Of a stretch of 64,000 nt of DNA, positions 49,149 to 57,242 are shown one piece after another. Origin of the DNA: Paraburkholderia sp. Tr-20389 (GTDB lineage Bacteria; Pseudomonadota; Gammaproteobacteria; Burkholderiales; Burkholderiaceae); assembly GCF_017104565.1 (NCBI RefSeq), contig NZ_JAAGPD010000027.1, forward strand, positions 79,788 to 143,787. Direction: 5' to 3'. Position 1 is the stretch's first letter; each line of letters begins with the position of its first letter. Both the position numbers and the translations under genes were made by a program. The notes beneath the pieces were generated by a model. That model was not told the origin of the DNA. It saw only the letters and a list, made by a program, of their open reading frames with translations, and did no database searches.

Positions 49149-50030
49149 ATGCTAAAAGTTACAAAGGCGGTCTTTCCGGTCGCGGGTCTCGGCACCCGCT
49201 TCCTCCCTGCCACCAAGGCCAGCCCGAAGGAAATGCTGCCTATCGTCGACAAGCCCTTGATCCAGTATGCGGTTGAGGAAGCGATGGCGGCCGGCATCAC
49301 CGAAATGATTTTCGTCACCGGCCGCAGCAAGCGTGCGATCGAAGATCACTTCGACAAGTCGTACGAAATCGAGGCCGAACTGGAAGCTCGTGGTAAGGCA
49401 AAGCTTCTGGAACTGGTTCGCAGTATCAAGCCGAGTCATGTGGACTGTTTTTACGTGCGTCAGCCGGAGGCGCTCGGCTTGGGCCATGCGGTGCTGTGTG
49501 CGGAGAAGCTGGTGGGCGACAACCCGTTCGCGGTGATCCTTGCAGATGACTTGCTGTATGGCAAGCCGCCTGTCATGCAGCAGATGATCGAGGTGTTCGA
49601 CCACTATCACAGCTCGGTGATCGGGGTCGAAGAAATCCCGCCGTCGGAGACGAAGTCGTACGGTATCGTCGACGGCAAGGAGTGGGAAGACGCGATCATC
49701 AAGATGTCGGGCATCGTGGAGAAGCCGGCGCCTGAGGTTGCGCCTTCGAACCTGGGCGTGGTTGGGCGTTATGTGCTGAAGCCGCGGATTTTCGATCACA
49801 TCCGTGCGTTGAAGCCCGGCGCGGGCGGTGAGTTGCAGCTGACGGATGCGATTCAGTCGCTGCTCGCTGATGAGCAGGTTCTCGCTTATAAGTACCACGG
49901 GACCCGGTTTGATTGCGGTAGCAAGTTGGGGTATCTGAAGGCTACCGTTGAATTTGCCTTGCGGCATCCGGAAGTGGCTGCAGATTTTGAAGAGTACCTG
50001 CGGACTCGGTCGCCGGTGCTCGAAGGTTGA
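49149..50030 (+). CDS. galU: UTP--glucose-1-phosphate uridylyltransferase
   Basis: Makes UDP-glucose from UTP and glucose-1-phosphate, the precursor of exopolysaccharide and LPS sugars. It has 293 residues. The nucleotide-binding signature [19 protein letters not shown] is at about 13-31; [28 protein letters not shown] and ADDLLYGKP follow. The catalytic region [20 protein letters not shown] is intact. The start at 49149 ([15 protein letters not shown]) is the standard one. It ends with a terminator at 50089-50120. Confidence 0.97.
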   Translation: MLKVTKAVFPVAGLGTRFLPATKASPKEMLPIVDKPLIQYAVEEAMAAGITEMIFVTGRSKRAIEDHFDKSYEIEAELEARGKAKLLELVRSIKPSHVDCFYVRQPEALGLGHAVLCAEKLVGDNPFAVILADDLLYGKPPVMQQMIEVFDHYHSSVIGVEEIPPSETKSYGIVDGKEWEDAIIKMSGIVEKPAPEVAPSNLGVVGRYVLKPRIFDHIRALKPGAGGELQLTDAIQSLLADEQVLAYKYHGTRFDCGSKLGYLKATVEFALRHPEVAADFEEYLRTRSPVLEG

Positions 50031-50088
50031 TTTTTTTCTTCGCCTGCAGCGGGCGTTTGTTTTTTGCCCGCCTGGTGTGAAGTTGATG

Positions 50089-50120
50089 AGCCGTCGTGTC
50101 TGCGACGGCTTTTTCTTTTT
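50089..50120 (+). terminator. Intrinsic terminator after galU
   Basis: AGCCGTCG and CGACGGCT form an 8-bp stem with a 6-nt loop (TGTCTG), followed by a T-rich run. A second small stem (GCGGGC/GCCCGC, 50049-50071) precedes it. The loop and stem contain GTCTGCGAC, the same outer mark that borders the palindromic repeats. Confidence 0.85.
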
Positions 50121-50213
50121 TGGGTTTGGTTTGGTTTTGGGTTTGGGTTTGGTTTTGGGTTTGGGTTTGGGTTTGGGTTTGGGTTTGGGTTTGGGTTTGG
50201 GTTTGTTCGCTGG
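50117..50213 (+). repeat. Telomere-like GGGTTT microsatellite
   Basis: A G/T-rich tract on the plus strand, with eight consecutive perfect GGGTTT units (50157-50204) preceded by looser GGTTTT/GGGTTT units. In total there are 11 GGG runs, enough for more than two G-quadruplexes. It lies in the outer flank of palindromic repeat copy C. The reverse complement is read as a Lys-Pro-rich frame, which is an artefact of the hexamer. Confidence 0.9.
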
Positions 50214-50240
50214 CATCCGCGTTTTGCCTTCGTACTTCAG

Positions 50241-50825
50241 GCGTTGCCCCTGTGCGGGGCGGCACTTACTTTCTTTGCCGCCGCAAAGAAAGTAAGCAAA
50301 GAAAGCGGACTAACACCGCCAGTGCTACTTGTTGCCTGCGGGCCCCCAACAGTTCTTACGCTTCAGGCGGTAACGCACTTGTTTTCGCGCGTTGCCAACG
50401 CGCTAAGGCACGCATCACCCACTCCACACTCCCGCGACGCGGACCGCGTCACCAGACGTCCACGGCCGCCCAGGTGGCAAACTGTGTGTAGGCCATCGTG
50501 ACGGAAGTGCACCACTCCGGACTGAAAAGCGGGATCGGTGTCGTAGGAGCGCGAACGCATACGGTGCGACAACCTACACACAGTTTGCCACCTGGGCGGC
50601 GCAAACCGTTCGCTGCCGCTGGCTGCGCTACGGGTGACTGGAGTGGGTGATGCGCCTGTTCGAGGCGCTGGCAACGGGCGCAAAACAAAGTGTTGCCGAG
50701 TGGAGTGCGGGACCCGTTGGGGGCCCGCAGGCAAGAACATGGGCTGGCGGTGTTAGCCCGCTTTCTTTGCTTACTTTCTTTGCGGCGGCAAAGAAAGTAA
50801 GTGCCGCCCCGCACAGGGGCAACGC
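50241..50825 (-). repeat. Long palindromic intergenic repeat, copy C (inverted orientation)
   Basis: A 585-bp core, the same family as copies A and B but reversed, judged from the asymmetric centre (here CGGACTGAAAAGCGGGATCG, the reverse complement of the others). Terminal inverted repeats match for 68 bp before the first mismatch. The right flank has the inverted outer mark (GTCGCAGAC near 50925-50933); the left flank holds the galU terminator and the GGGTTT tract. It lies between the convergent galU and TusA-like genes. Its right flank matches the left flank of copy D closely. Confidence 0.9.
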
Positions 50826-50940
50826 ATGAACTACCAACACCAAAACGCGGACGCCAGCGAACAAAAGGCAAAAGCAAAAGCAAAAAACCAAACGGCAACG
50901 CCCGCGCCACGAAGGCCCCCGTGCGTCGCAGACAAAAAAA

Positions 50941-51177
50941 TCACCTTCTCCGCATGAAAAACACAAAAACCTTATCCGGCATGGTCGCAACCTCAACAAT
51001 CTCATTCCCAGTCTGCTTGGAAAAAGCAGCAAAATCCCGCTGAGAGCCGGGATCAGTAGCCAGCACTTTAAGAATCTGACCGCTTTCCATATCAGCCAGC
51101 GCCTTCTTGGCGCGCAGAATCGGCAGGGGGCACTTCAGCCCGCGTGCATCCACTTCTTTGTGAATCTGAATTTCCAT
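50941..51177 (-). CDS. TusA-family sulfurtransferase-like protein
   Basis: A 78-residue protein of the TusA/SirA family. The conserved Cys is in the CPLP motif (LKCPLPILRAKKAL, about 14-27), and the C-terminal half is the family beta-alpha fold (LATDPGSQRDFAAFSKQTGN). TusA relays persulfide sulfur for tRNA thiolation or molybdenum cofactor. Without neighbours from those pathways the target is unknown. The gene ends where the flank of repeat copy C begins. Confidence 0.9.
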   Translation of the reverse strand: MEIQIHKEVDARGLKCPLPILRAKKALADMESGQILKVLATDPGSQRDFAAFSKQTGNEIVEVATMPDKVFVFFMRRR

Positions 51178-51287
51178 CGACGATGACCTTCCGAAGCGGC
51201 GCGTTCAGCGCCAGGCAGAAGGCAAAATTTTAGCGCAAGCGCCCCGACCGCGCCCAGGCCGCGAAAACCCGGACGCGCTCCCAATCA

Positions 51288-52313
51288 TCACAAATCGACT
51301 GCCCGCCCACTCGACAGCGACTCGCGCAGCGCATAGCCGATCCGCGTCGCCTCCATCGCGTCCGTCAACGTCGCGCCGCTTTGCTTCCCCTCCCTCACAG
51401 CCGCGACGAACGCCCGCGCTTCATGCAGAAACGCATCCTCGAACCGGTCGAAGAACGTCGGCGTGCACGCGTTGCGAATGCCCGTCGCGTCGGCGATTTC
51501 GACCCGGTTGAGACGCGGATTGCGGCCGATATACACCGAGCCCGCCGTGCCGATCACCTCGCTGCCCGTATCGTTGCCGTGCGCCAGCGTGCGCGACGCG
51601 TAAAACATCGCCATCCGCCCGCCTTCGAACTCGCAGATCGCCACGCCGTTGTCGACATCGCCGAATTCGCGCAGGCCTTCGTGCAGTGCGACCACCCCGC
51701 TCGCGTACACGCGCTTCGCCTTCGGCATGCCGAGCAGCCAGCGCGCGACGTCGATGTCGTGCACAGTGCAGTCCAGAAAGATCCCGCCCGACGTCGGCGC
51801 AAAGCGCACGAAAAAGCCTTCGGGATCATTCTGGTCGCAAGTCTGCGAACGCACCATGAACGGCCTGCCGATCGCGCCCGCCTCGATCTTCTCGAACGCG
51901 TCGCGATAGCTGGGGTCGAAACGCCGCATGAAGCCGATCGTCGCCTGCAACTGCGGATGACGCCGTGCCTCGGCAATCACGCGCTCGCACTCGGCGAGAT
52001 CGAGCGACAACGGCTTCTCGCAGAACACATGTTTACCCGCGTTCAGCGCATCGACGATCTGCTGCGCGTGCAGCGCCGACGGCGTGACGAGCCACACGGC
52101 ATCCACGTCGCGATCGTCGAGCAGCGCGCGATAGTCGTCATACAGGCGCGGCGCAGGCAACGCGTTGCGCGCCCACTCGCGCTCTTCCTCGACGGGACTG
52201 CACGCGGCCACCAGCGCCGCGCCCGACACACGGTACGCAAGATTCTCCGCATGCCGCTTGCCGAGGCGCCCGAGACCGACGATGCCAACCCGCAACGGTC
52301 CGCCGCTCATCAC
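51288..52313 (-). CDS. Gfo/Idh/MocA oxidoreductase (inositol dehydrogenase-like, second copy)
   Basis: NAD(P)-dependent sugar/cyclitol dehydrogenase-like protein of 341 residues. An N-terminal Rossmann motif (VGIVGLGRLGKRHAENL, 9-25), the catalytic-site CEKPLSLDL (about 98-106), and a C-terminal GFO/IDH beta-sheet domain (GGIFLDCTVHDIDVARWLLG). It overlaps the upstream iolG by 4 bp (ATGA), so it is in the inositol operon. It could be a scyllo-inositol or D-chiro-inositol dehydrogenase, or a dehydrogenase for a related intermediate. Confidence 0.88.
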   Translation of the reverse strand: MMSGGPLRVGIVGLGRLGKRHAENLAYRVSGAALVAACSPVEEEREWARNALPAPRLYDDYRALLDDRDVDAVWLVTPSALHAQQIVDALNAGKHVFCEKPLSLDLAECERVIAEARRHPQLQATIGFMRRFDPSYRDAFEKIEAGAIGRPFMVRSQTCDQNDPEGFFVRFAPTSGGIFLDCTVHDIDVARWLLGMPKAKRVYASGVVALHEGLREFGDVDNGVAICEFEGGRMAMFYASRTLAHGNDTGSEVIGTAGSVYIGRNPRLNRVEIADATGIRNACTPTFFDRFEDAFLHEARAFVAAVREGKQSGATLTDAMEATRIGYALRESLSSGRAVDL

Positions 52314-53329
52314 AGGGCCTCATTGAGTTTGACCGCGCGGCCTTCGCGCCACGAGCGCGTCGCGGCTTCGGCGAGTTCGAGCGCCTTCAGGCCGTCGGCG
52401 ACCGTCGTGCGCACCGGCTTGCCCTGCGTGACGGCTTCGAAGAAATGCGCGATTTCGAGCGCATACGCGGCGCGATAGCGTTCGAGAAAGAAGTGCTCCG
52501 GCACATCGCTCGACACCGCCGTCTTTGAGTACGCCGTCACTTCCGTCGGACGCACATTGCCCGCCTGCAACATGCCTTCGCTGCCGAGCACTTCGAAGCG
52601 CTGGTCATAACCATATGCGGCGCGCCGCGCGGTGTTGATCTGGCACAGACGTCCACGCTTCGTGCGGATCGTCACCGCCGTCGAATCGATATCGCCCGCC
52701 TCGGCGATCGCGGGGTCGGACAGACAGCTGCCCGTCGCGTGCACGGTCTCCGCGTCGTCGTCGAGAATCCAGCGGAAGATGTCGAAGTCGTGAATCAGCA
52801 TGTCCTTGAAAATGCCGCCCGAGTGCTTGATGTACTCGACGGGCGGCGCACCCGGATCGCGGCTCGTCACGACGAGCATTTCCGGCGTGCCGATTTCGCC
52901 CGCGTCGATGCGCGCCTTCAGCGCAGCAAAGGTCGGATCGAAGCGGCGCTGGAAGCCGATCATGCACACCACACCCGCCTTCGCGACGGCATCGGCGCAT
53001 GCGCGCGCGCGTTCCAATGTCAGATCGACGGGCTTCTCGCAGAACACATGCTTCTTCTGCGCCGCCGACTGAAGAATCAGATCGGCGTGCGTGTCGGTGC
53101 TCGAACAGATCACCGTCGCGCCCACCGACGCATCGCCCATCGCACCGTCCACATCCGCCACCTGCGCGCCGTGTTGCGCGGCGAGTGCAGCCGCCGCGTC
53201 GCGGTTCACGTCGACCACGTACTTGAGCCGCACGCCCGGCTGCCGCGCGAGGTTGGACGCATGAATCTTGCCGATGCGCCCTGCGCCGAACACGGCTACG
53301 TCGATCGTCTTGCCTGCCACTTCAGTCAT
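52310..53329 (-). CDS. iolG: Inositol 2-dehydrogenase
   Basis: Oxidises myo-inositol to 2-keto-myo-inositol (scyllo-inosose) with NAD+, the first step of inositol breakdown. It has 339 residues. Rossmann motif VFGAGRIGKIHASNLA (14-29), catalytic CEKPVDLTLERA, and the C-terminal motif GGIFKDMLIHDFDIFRWIL with the His/Asp pair typical of IolG. It overlaps the RpiR-type gene by 8 bp upstream and the second dehydrogenase by 4 bp downstream, forming a three-gene leftward operon. The symbol is assigned from sequence and cluster context. Confidence 0.93.
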   Translation of the reverse strand: MTEVAGKTIDVAVFGAGRIGKIHASNLARQPGVRLKYVVDVNRDAAAALAAQHGAQVADVDGAMGDASVGATVICSSTDTHADLILQSAAQKKHVFCEKPVDLTLERARACADAVAKAGVVCMIGFQRRFDPTFAALKARIDAGEIGTPEMLVVTSRDPGAPPVEYIKHSGGIFKDMLIHDFDIFRWILDDDAETVHATGSCLSDPAIAEAGDIDSTAVTIRTKRGRLCQINTARRAAYGYDQRFEVLGSEGMLQAGNVRPTEVTAYSKTAVSSDVPEHFFLERYRAAYALEIAHFFEAVTQGKPVRTTVADGLKALELAEAATRSWREGRAVKLNEAL

Positions 53330-54203
53330 CGTATCCTCCAGTGTCTGTCGACTCTTCTACGTTCAATTCCAGCTTGTACGCGAGCGCAATGAACAGCGCC
53401 TGGCACAGGCAGATCGTGCTGGTCAGCGAGCGGAACGCAAACGCGCTGCCCTCTTTCACATACAGCTGCGTGCTCGCGTAGCGCGCGAGCGGCGACAGCT
53501 GGCTATCCGTAATGACGAGCGTCTTCGCCTGATGGTGATGCGCGACGCGCAGGCAATACTGCGTCTCCTTGCCGTACGGCGCGAAGCTGATCGCGATGAC
53601 GACATCGCCCTTCTTCACGCTGCGAATCTGTTCCCGATACATCCCGCCGAAGCCCGACACGAGATGCACGCGCTTCGGCGTGTGCTGCAATGCATAAACG
53701 ATGTAGCTCGCGACGGGAAACGAGCGCCGCACGCCGATCACATAGATGTTGTCCGCCTGCTGGAGCATCTTCACGGCGGCGTCGAATTGCGCGTCGTCGA
53801 GCGAGCCTTCGAGTTCGTCCAGTCCGTCGCGGCACGCCGCCATGAATTCGCGCGCGACGCTGCCGCCCGACAGCCGCCCCGGCTTCTCGTCGATCAGCTT
53901 GCGAATGCGCTGCTGATAGCTCTGCGCCGAGCCGCCCTGGGTCGTGTAAGCCTGCCGGAACACCGCCTGAAGATCCGAGAAGCCCGAGAAGCCGAAACGC
54001 TGCGCGAAACGCACCACGGCGGACGGATGCACGCCGCAACTCGCCGCGATGTCGCTGGTGCGATCGACCATCACGCTCGAACGATGCTGCTCGAGATACG
54101 TCGCGACGCTCTTCAACTGACGCGGCAACGACTCGTAGTTCTCCGCGATGCGCTGCATCAATTCTTCGACGCTCGGCAACTCTTCTGTGCTGTCTTCCGG
54201 CAT
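53322..54203 (-). CDS. RpiR/MurR-family transcriptional regulator (IolR-like)
   Basis: A 293-residue regulator. The N-terminal HTH of the RpiR family is at about 1-90 (RTSDIAASCGVHPSAVVRFA, RFGFSGFSDLQAVFRQAY), and the C-terminal SIS sugar-phosphate-binding domain at about 130-270 (ADNIYVIGVRRSFPVASYIV, VKKGDVVIAISFAPYGKE). It is divergent from the inositol import and catabolic genes and cotranscribed with the dehydrogenases. It probably represses the cluster and responds to a phosphorylated inositol intermediate. The start at 54203 (MPEDSTEELPSVEEL) is preferred to a longer frame. Confidence 0.92.
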   Translation of the reverse strand: MPEDSTEELPSVEELMQRIAENYESLPRQLKSVATYLEQHRSSVMVDRTSDIAASCGVHPSAVVRFAQRFGFSGFSDLQAVFRQAYTTQGGSAQSYQQRIRKLIDEKPGRLSGGSVAREFMAACRDGLDELEGSLDDAQFDAAVKMLQQADNIYVIGVRRSFPVASYIVYALQHTPKRVHLVSGFGGMYREQIRSVKKGDVVIAISFAPYGKETQYCLRVAHHHQAKTLVITDSQLSPLARYASTQLYVKEGSAFAFRSLTSTICLCQALFIALAYKLELNVEESTDTGGYDD

Positions 54204-54326
54204 GGTCCTGACCTCTGTGTTTTTTTGCAGCGCAAAACCGCGCCCGCCAAGGCGCTCCGCGGAACGCAAGGGACGGGGCAAGCGCTGTCCCGACGTTGCC
54301 GAGTATAGGCACTACCGAAAGCAAAT

Positions 54327-54366
54327 GGAATGGATTTTCCATTTTTCTTTGACATGAAATTTTCAT
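54327..54366. promoter_or_regulatory. Candidate operator pair of the inositol regulator
   Basis: Two palindromes lie in the divergent gap, 24 bp apart. The first is GGAA-TGGATT-TTCC (54327-54340), whose core also reads ATGGA-TTT-TCCAT. The second is ATGAAA-T-TTTCAT (54354-54366). As I recall, GGAA-N6-TTCC is the kind of site reported for RpiR-type IolR regulators; this should be checked. A perfect TTGACA (54349-54354) lies between them, and TTGCAC (54366-54371) with TAATCT 17 bp later is a weak promoter match for the rightward operon. Confidence 0.6.
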
Positions 54367-54485
54367 TGCACGTCTCGAAAAACTGGCCTAATCTTGGTCC
54401 TGAGCGATGGCGCAACGGCGAACCGGCATCACCTCGCAAAGCGTCAGACGCTCCCCTCAAATACGAACAGACAAAGGTGGAGACA

Positions 54486-55541
54486 ATGAGACTTTGCAAT
54501 GGCAAGGCTTCGTTCAAAGTTCTGGCAGCAGCGCTGACACTGGCGGCGGGCATCGGCGCGATGACGGCGGCATCGACGGCACAGGCGGCGGACGCGAAGT
54601 TCGTGCTGATCAGCCACGCGCCCGATTCCGACTCGTGGTGGAACACCATCAAGAATGCGATCAAGCAGGCCGACGAGGACTTCAACGTCGAAACCGACTA
54701 CCGCAACCCGCCCAATGGCGATCTCGCCGACATGTCGCGCCTGATCGAGCAATCCGCGGCGCGCAACTACGACGGCGTGATCGTGACCATCGCCGATTTC
54801 GATGTGCTGAAGAGTTCGCTCGGCAAGGTCACCGCGAAGAAGATTCCGCTCGTCACGATCAACTCCGGCACGGAAGAACAGAGCGCGCAACTCGGCGCGA
54901 TCATGCACATCGGCCAGCCCGAATACGTGGCGGGCAAGGCGGCGGGCGAAAAGGCCAAGGCCGCGGGCGTGAAGTCGTTCCTGTGCGTGAACCACTTCGC
55001 GACCAACGTGGTGTCGTTCGAGCGTTGCCGCGGTTTCGCCGATGCACTCGGCGTGAACTACAAGACGTCGACGATCGACTCCGGCCAGGATCCGACGGAA
55101 ATCCAGTCGAAGGTCAGCGCCTATCTGCGCAACCATCCGAACACGGGTGCGATCCTCACGCTCGGACCGACGCCCGCTTCGGCGACGATCAAAGCGGTGC
55201 AGCAGATGGGCCTCGCGGGCAAGATCTACTTCGCGACGTTCGACTTCTCGGACGACATCGCGAAGGGCATCCAGGACGGCACGATCCAGTTCGCGATCGA
55301 CCAGCAACCGTATCTGCAAGGCTATATCGCCGTCGCGGTGCTCGCGATCGTGAAGAAGGAGCACACGACGGATCCGACGAAGATCCGGCAGATCCTGCAG
55401 GCCAATCCGAAGTTCAAGGAACGTCTGCAGACGTACGGCCTCGAGCCGTCGTATGGACCGAAGAACATCCGTTCCGGTCCGGGCTTCATCACGAAGGCAA
55501 ATATCGACAAGGTCATCAAGTACGCGGGCCAGTACCGCTGA
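54486..55541 (+). CDS. Sugar/inositol ABC transporter substrate-binding protein
   Basis: Periplasmic binding protein, 351 residues, of the ribose/galactose-type family (Peripla_BP_4). A signal peptide (about 1-34, ending AQA before DAKFVLISHAPDSDSWW) is followed by two alternating lobes. The start at 54486 has a GGTGGAG-type ribosome-binding site. It is the first gene of the rightward inositol operon. The binding protein, tandem repeats, permease and ATPase follow in that order, so it delivers inositol or a close cyclitol. Ligand is inferred from context. Confidence 0.92.
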   Translation: MRLCNGKASFKVLAAALTLAAGIGAMTAASTAQAADAKFVLISHAPDSDSWWNTIKNAIKQADEDFNVETDYRNPPNGDLADMSRLIEQSAARNYDGVIVTIADFDVLKSSLGKVTAKKIPLVTINSGTEEQSAQLGAIMHIGQPEYVAGKAAGEKAKAAGVKSFLCVNHFATNVVSFERCRGFADALGVNYKTSTIDSGQDPTEIQSKVSAYLRNHPNTGAILTLGPTPASATIKAVQQMGLAGKIYFATFDFSDDIAKGIQDGTIQFAIDQQPYLQGYIAVAVLAIVKKEHTTDPTKIRQILQANPKFKERLQTYGLEPSYGPKNIRSGPGFITKANIDKVIKYAGQYR

Positions 55542-55723
55542 CCGACTTAACTCTTCAGCCAGTACGCGGTACCGGGCGCGCCAGCATCGCGCGACCCCGG
55601 CGGCCCTTTGCACGCCGTTTTGTGCAGAATCAGCCGCCATCGTCGGGTGCCCCGACCGCGACATTTAAGGCTTCCTACGCGACTCTCGCCACTCTAACGA
55701 GTGAACCGCCAAAGAAGCTAACC
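55542..55723 (+). other. Spacer between binding-protein gene and tandem repeats
   Basis: About 180 bp after the stop of the binding-protein gene; no gene or clear terminator is seen. It runs into the 54-bp repeats, so the operon appears to continue as one transcript through structured RNA. Confidence 0.4.
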
Positions 55724-56046
55724 GCACTGACGTGCGCAGGACTTAGTAAGCGCTGAAGCGCAAACTCGGGTCGACCGCACTGACGTGCATGGGACCCGAG
55801 TAAGCGCTGAAGCGCAAACTCGGATCGACCGCACTGACGTGCATGGGACCCGAGTAAGCGCTGAAGCGCAAACTCGGGTCGACCGCACTGACGTGCATGG
55901 GACCCGAGTAAGCGCTGAAGCGCAAACTCGGGTCGACCGCACTGACGTGCATGGGACCCGAGTAAGCGCTGAAGCGCAAACTCGGGTCGACCGCACTGAC
56001 GTGCATGGGACCCGAGTAAGCGCTGAAGCGCAAACTCGGGTCGACA
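55724..56046 (+). repeat. 54-bp tandem hairpin repeat inside the inositol transporter operon
   Basis: A 54-bp unit starts at 55747, 55801, 55855, 55909, 55963 and 56017 (the last truncated), preceded by a degenerate partial copy. Apart from one base change the copies look identical. Each full unit folds into a nested hairpin: CTCGGGTC pairs with GACCCGAG, and inside it GCAC-TGAC-GTGC pairs. Units are joined by TAAGCGCTGAAGCGCAAA. The unit length is a multiple of three and lacks stops in the frame of the permease, but no ribosome-binding site supports translation. The array sits between the binding-protein and permease genes. Confidence 0.95.
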
Positions 56047-56057
56047 CAGGAGACATC

Positions 56058-57224
56058 ATGGGCGTAGCCGGCAAACACTATCCATCGCATGGTCACGACG
56101 CGAAGGGCAACGACGCACAACCTTCGCAGCCGGCAACGGCATCCGACGAGCGCATCCGCAAGGAGTCGTTCTTCGGGCATGTGCTGAACAGGCCGGAATT
56201 CGCCGCGATCTCCGGCACCGTGCTGGTGTTCCTCATATTCGCGATCAGCGCGGGCGGCTCCGGCATGTTCGCTCTCGACGGCGTGATGAACTGGTCGCAG
56301 GTCTCCGCCTATCTCGGCATTCTTGCCGTCGGCGCGTGTCTGCTGATGATCGCCGGCGAGTTCGATCTCTCCATCGGCTCGATGATCGGCTTCGCGGGCA
56401 TGATGGTCGCGATACCCGCCGTCTACTTTCACTGGCCGATCTGGGCATCCATCATCTTCGCGTTCGCCGGCTCGATGGCGCTCGGCGCGCTGAACGGCTA
56501 CCTCGTGATGCGCACGCGTCTGCCGTCGTTCATCGTGACGCTCGCGTTCCTCTTCATTCTGCGCGGCCTGACGCTCGCCCTCTCGATCATGGTGGCGGAC
56601 CGCACGATCATCTCCGGTGTCGGCGATCTCGCCCAGTCCGATGCGGTGACCAACTTCCTGTTCCATGGTGTCGCGTTGCACGGCCTCTTCACGAGCCTCG
56701 CGCACATGGGCGTCGGCACGCTGCTCGACAACGGCCAGCCGCTCGTGCCGGGCATTCCGAAAGTGCTGCTGTGGTGGTTCGCACTGGCCGCCGTCGCTGC
56801 GTTCGTCCTCGCGAAGACGCGCTACGGCAACTGGATGCTCGCTGTCGGCGGCGATGCGAATGCCGCGAAGAACGTCGGCGTGCCTGTGCGTCGCGTGAAG
56901 ATCTCGCTGTTCGTGCTGACGGCCTTCTGCTCGTGCCTGTTCGCCGTACTGCAAGTGTGCGACATCGGCTCCGCTGCCGCCGACCGCGGTCTGCAAAAGG
57001 AATTCGAGGCAATCATCGCCGCGGTGATCGGCGGCACGCTGCTGACGGGCGGTTATGGATCCGTGGTGGGCGCCTGCTTCGGCGCGCTGATCTTCGGCGT
57101 CGTGCAGATCGGCATCACCTATACGAATGTCAGTTCCGACTGGTTCCGCGTGTTCCTCGGCGTGATGCTGCTGATCGCGGTGCTCTTCAATCACTATGTG
57201 CGCCGCCGCGTCGCGCAATCGTAA
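56058..57224 (+). CDS. Inositol/sugar ABC transporter permease (RbsC family)
   Basis: A 388-residue membrane subunit with about ten segments. GEFDLSIGSMIGFAGMMVA (about 103-121) and the conserved cytoplasmic loop (VGGDANAAKNVGVPVRRVKI) are the RbsC pattern. A long polar N-terminus (about 1-45) precedes the first segment. The ATG at 56058 has AGGAGA 5 nt upstream. The same frame is open leftward through the tandem repeat for 91 more codons, but no ribosome-binding site supports an earlier start. It pairs with the downstream ATPase. Confidence 0.93.
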   Translation: MGVAGKHYPSHGHDAKGNDAQPSQPATASDERIRKESFFGHVLNRPEFAAISGTVLVFLIFAISAGGSGMFALDGVMNWSQVSAYLGILAVGACLLMIAGEFDLSIGSMIGFAGMMVAIPAVYFHWPIWASIIFAFAGSMALGALNGYLVMRTRLPSFIVTLAFLFILRGLTLALSIMVADRTIISGVGDLAQSDAVTNFLFHGVALHGLFTSLAHMGVGTLLDNGQPLVPGIPKVLLWWFALAAVAAFVLAKTRYGNWMLAVGGDANAAKNVGVPVRRVKISLFVLTAFCSCLFAVLQVCDIGSAAADRGLQKEFEAIIAAVIGGTLLTGGYGSVVGACFGALIFGVVQIGITYTNVSSDWFRVFLGVMLLIAVLFNHYVRRRVAQS

Positions 57225-57242
57225 TCGCCACGGGAGACGACC

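Noticed and set aside
49942-50265. Lys-Pro-rich and Gln-Thr-rich frames over the GGGTTT tract
   Set aside because: They are simple translations of a hexanucleotide microsatellite and overlap galU and the repeat; no gene features support them.
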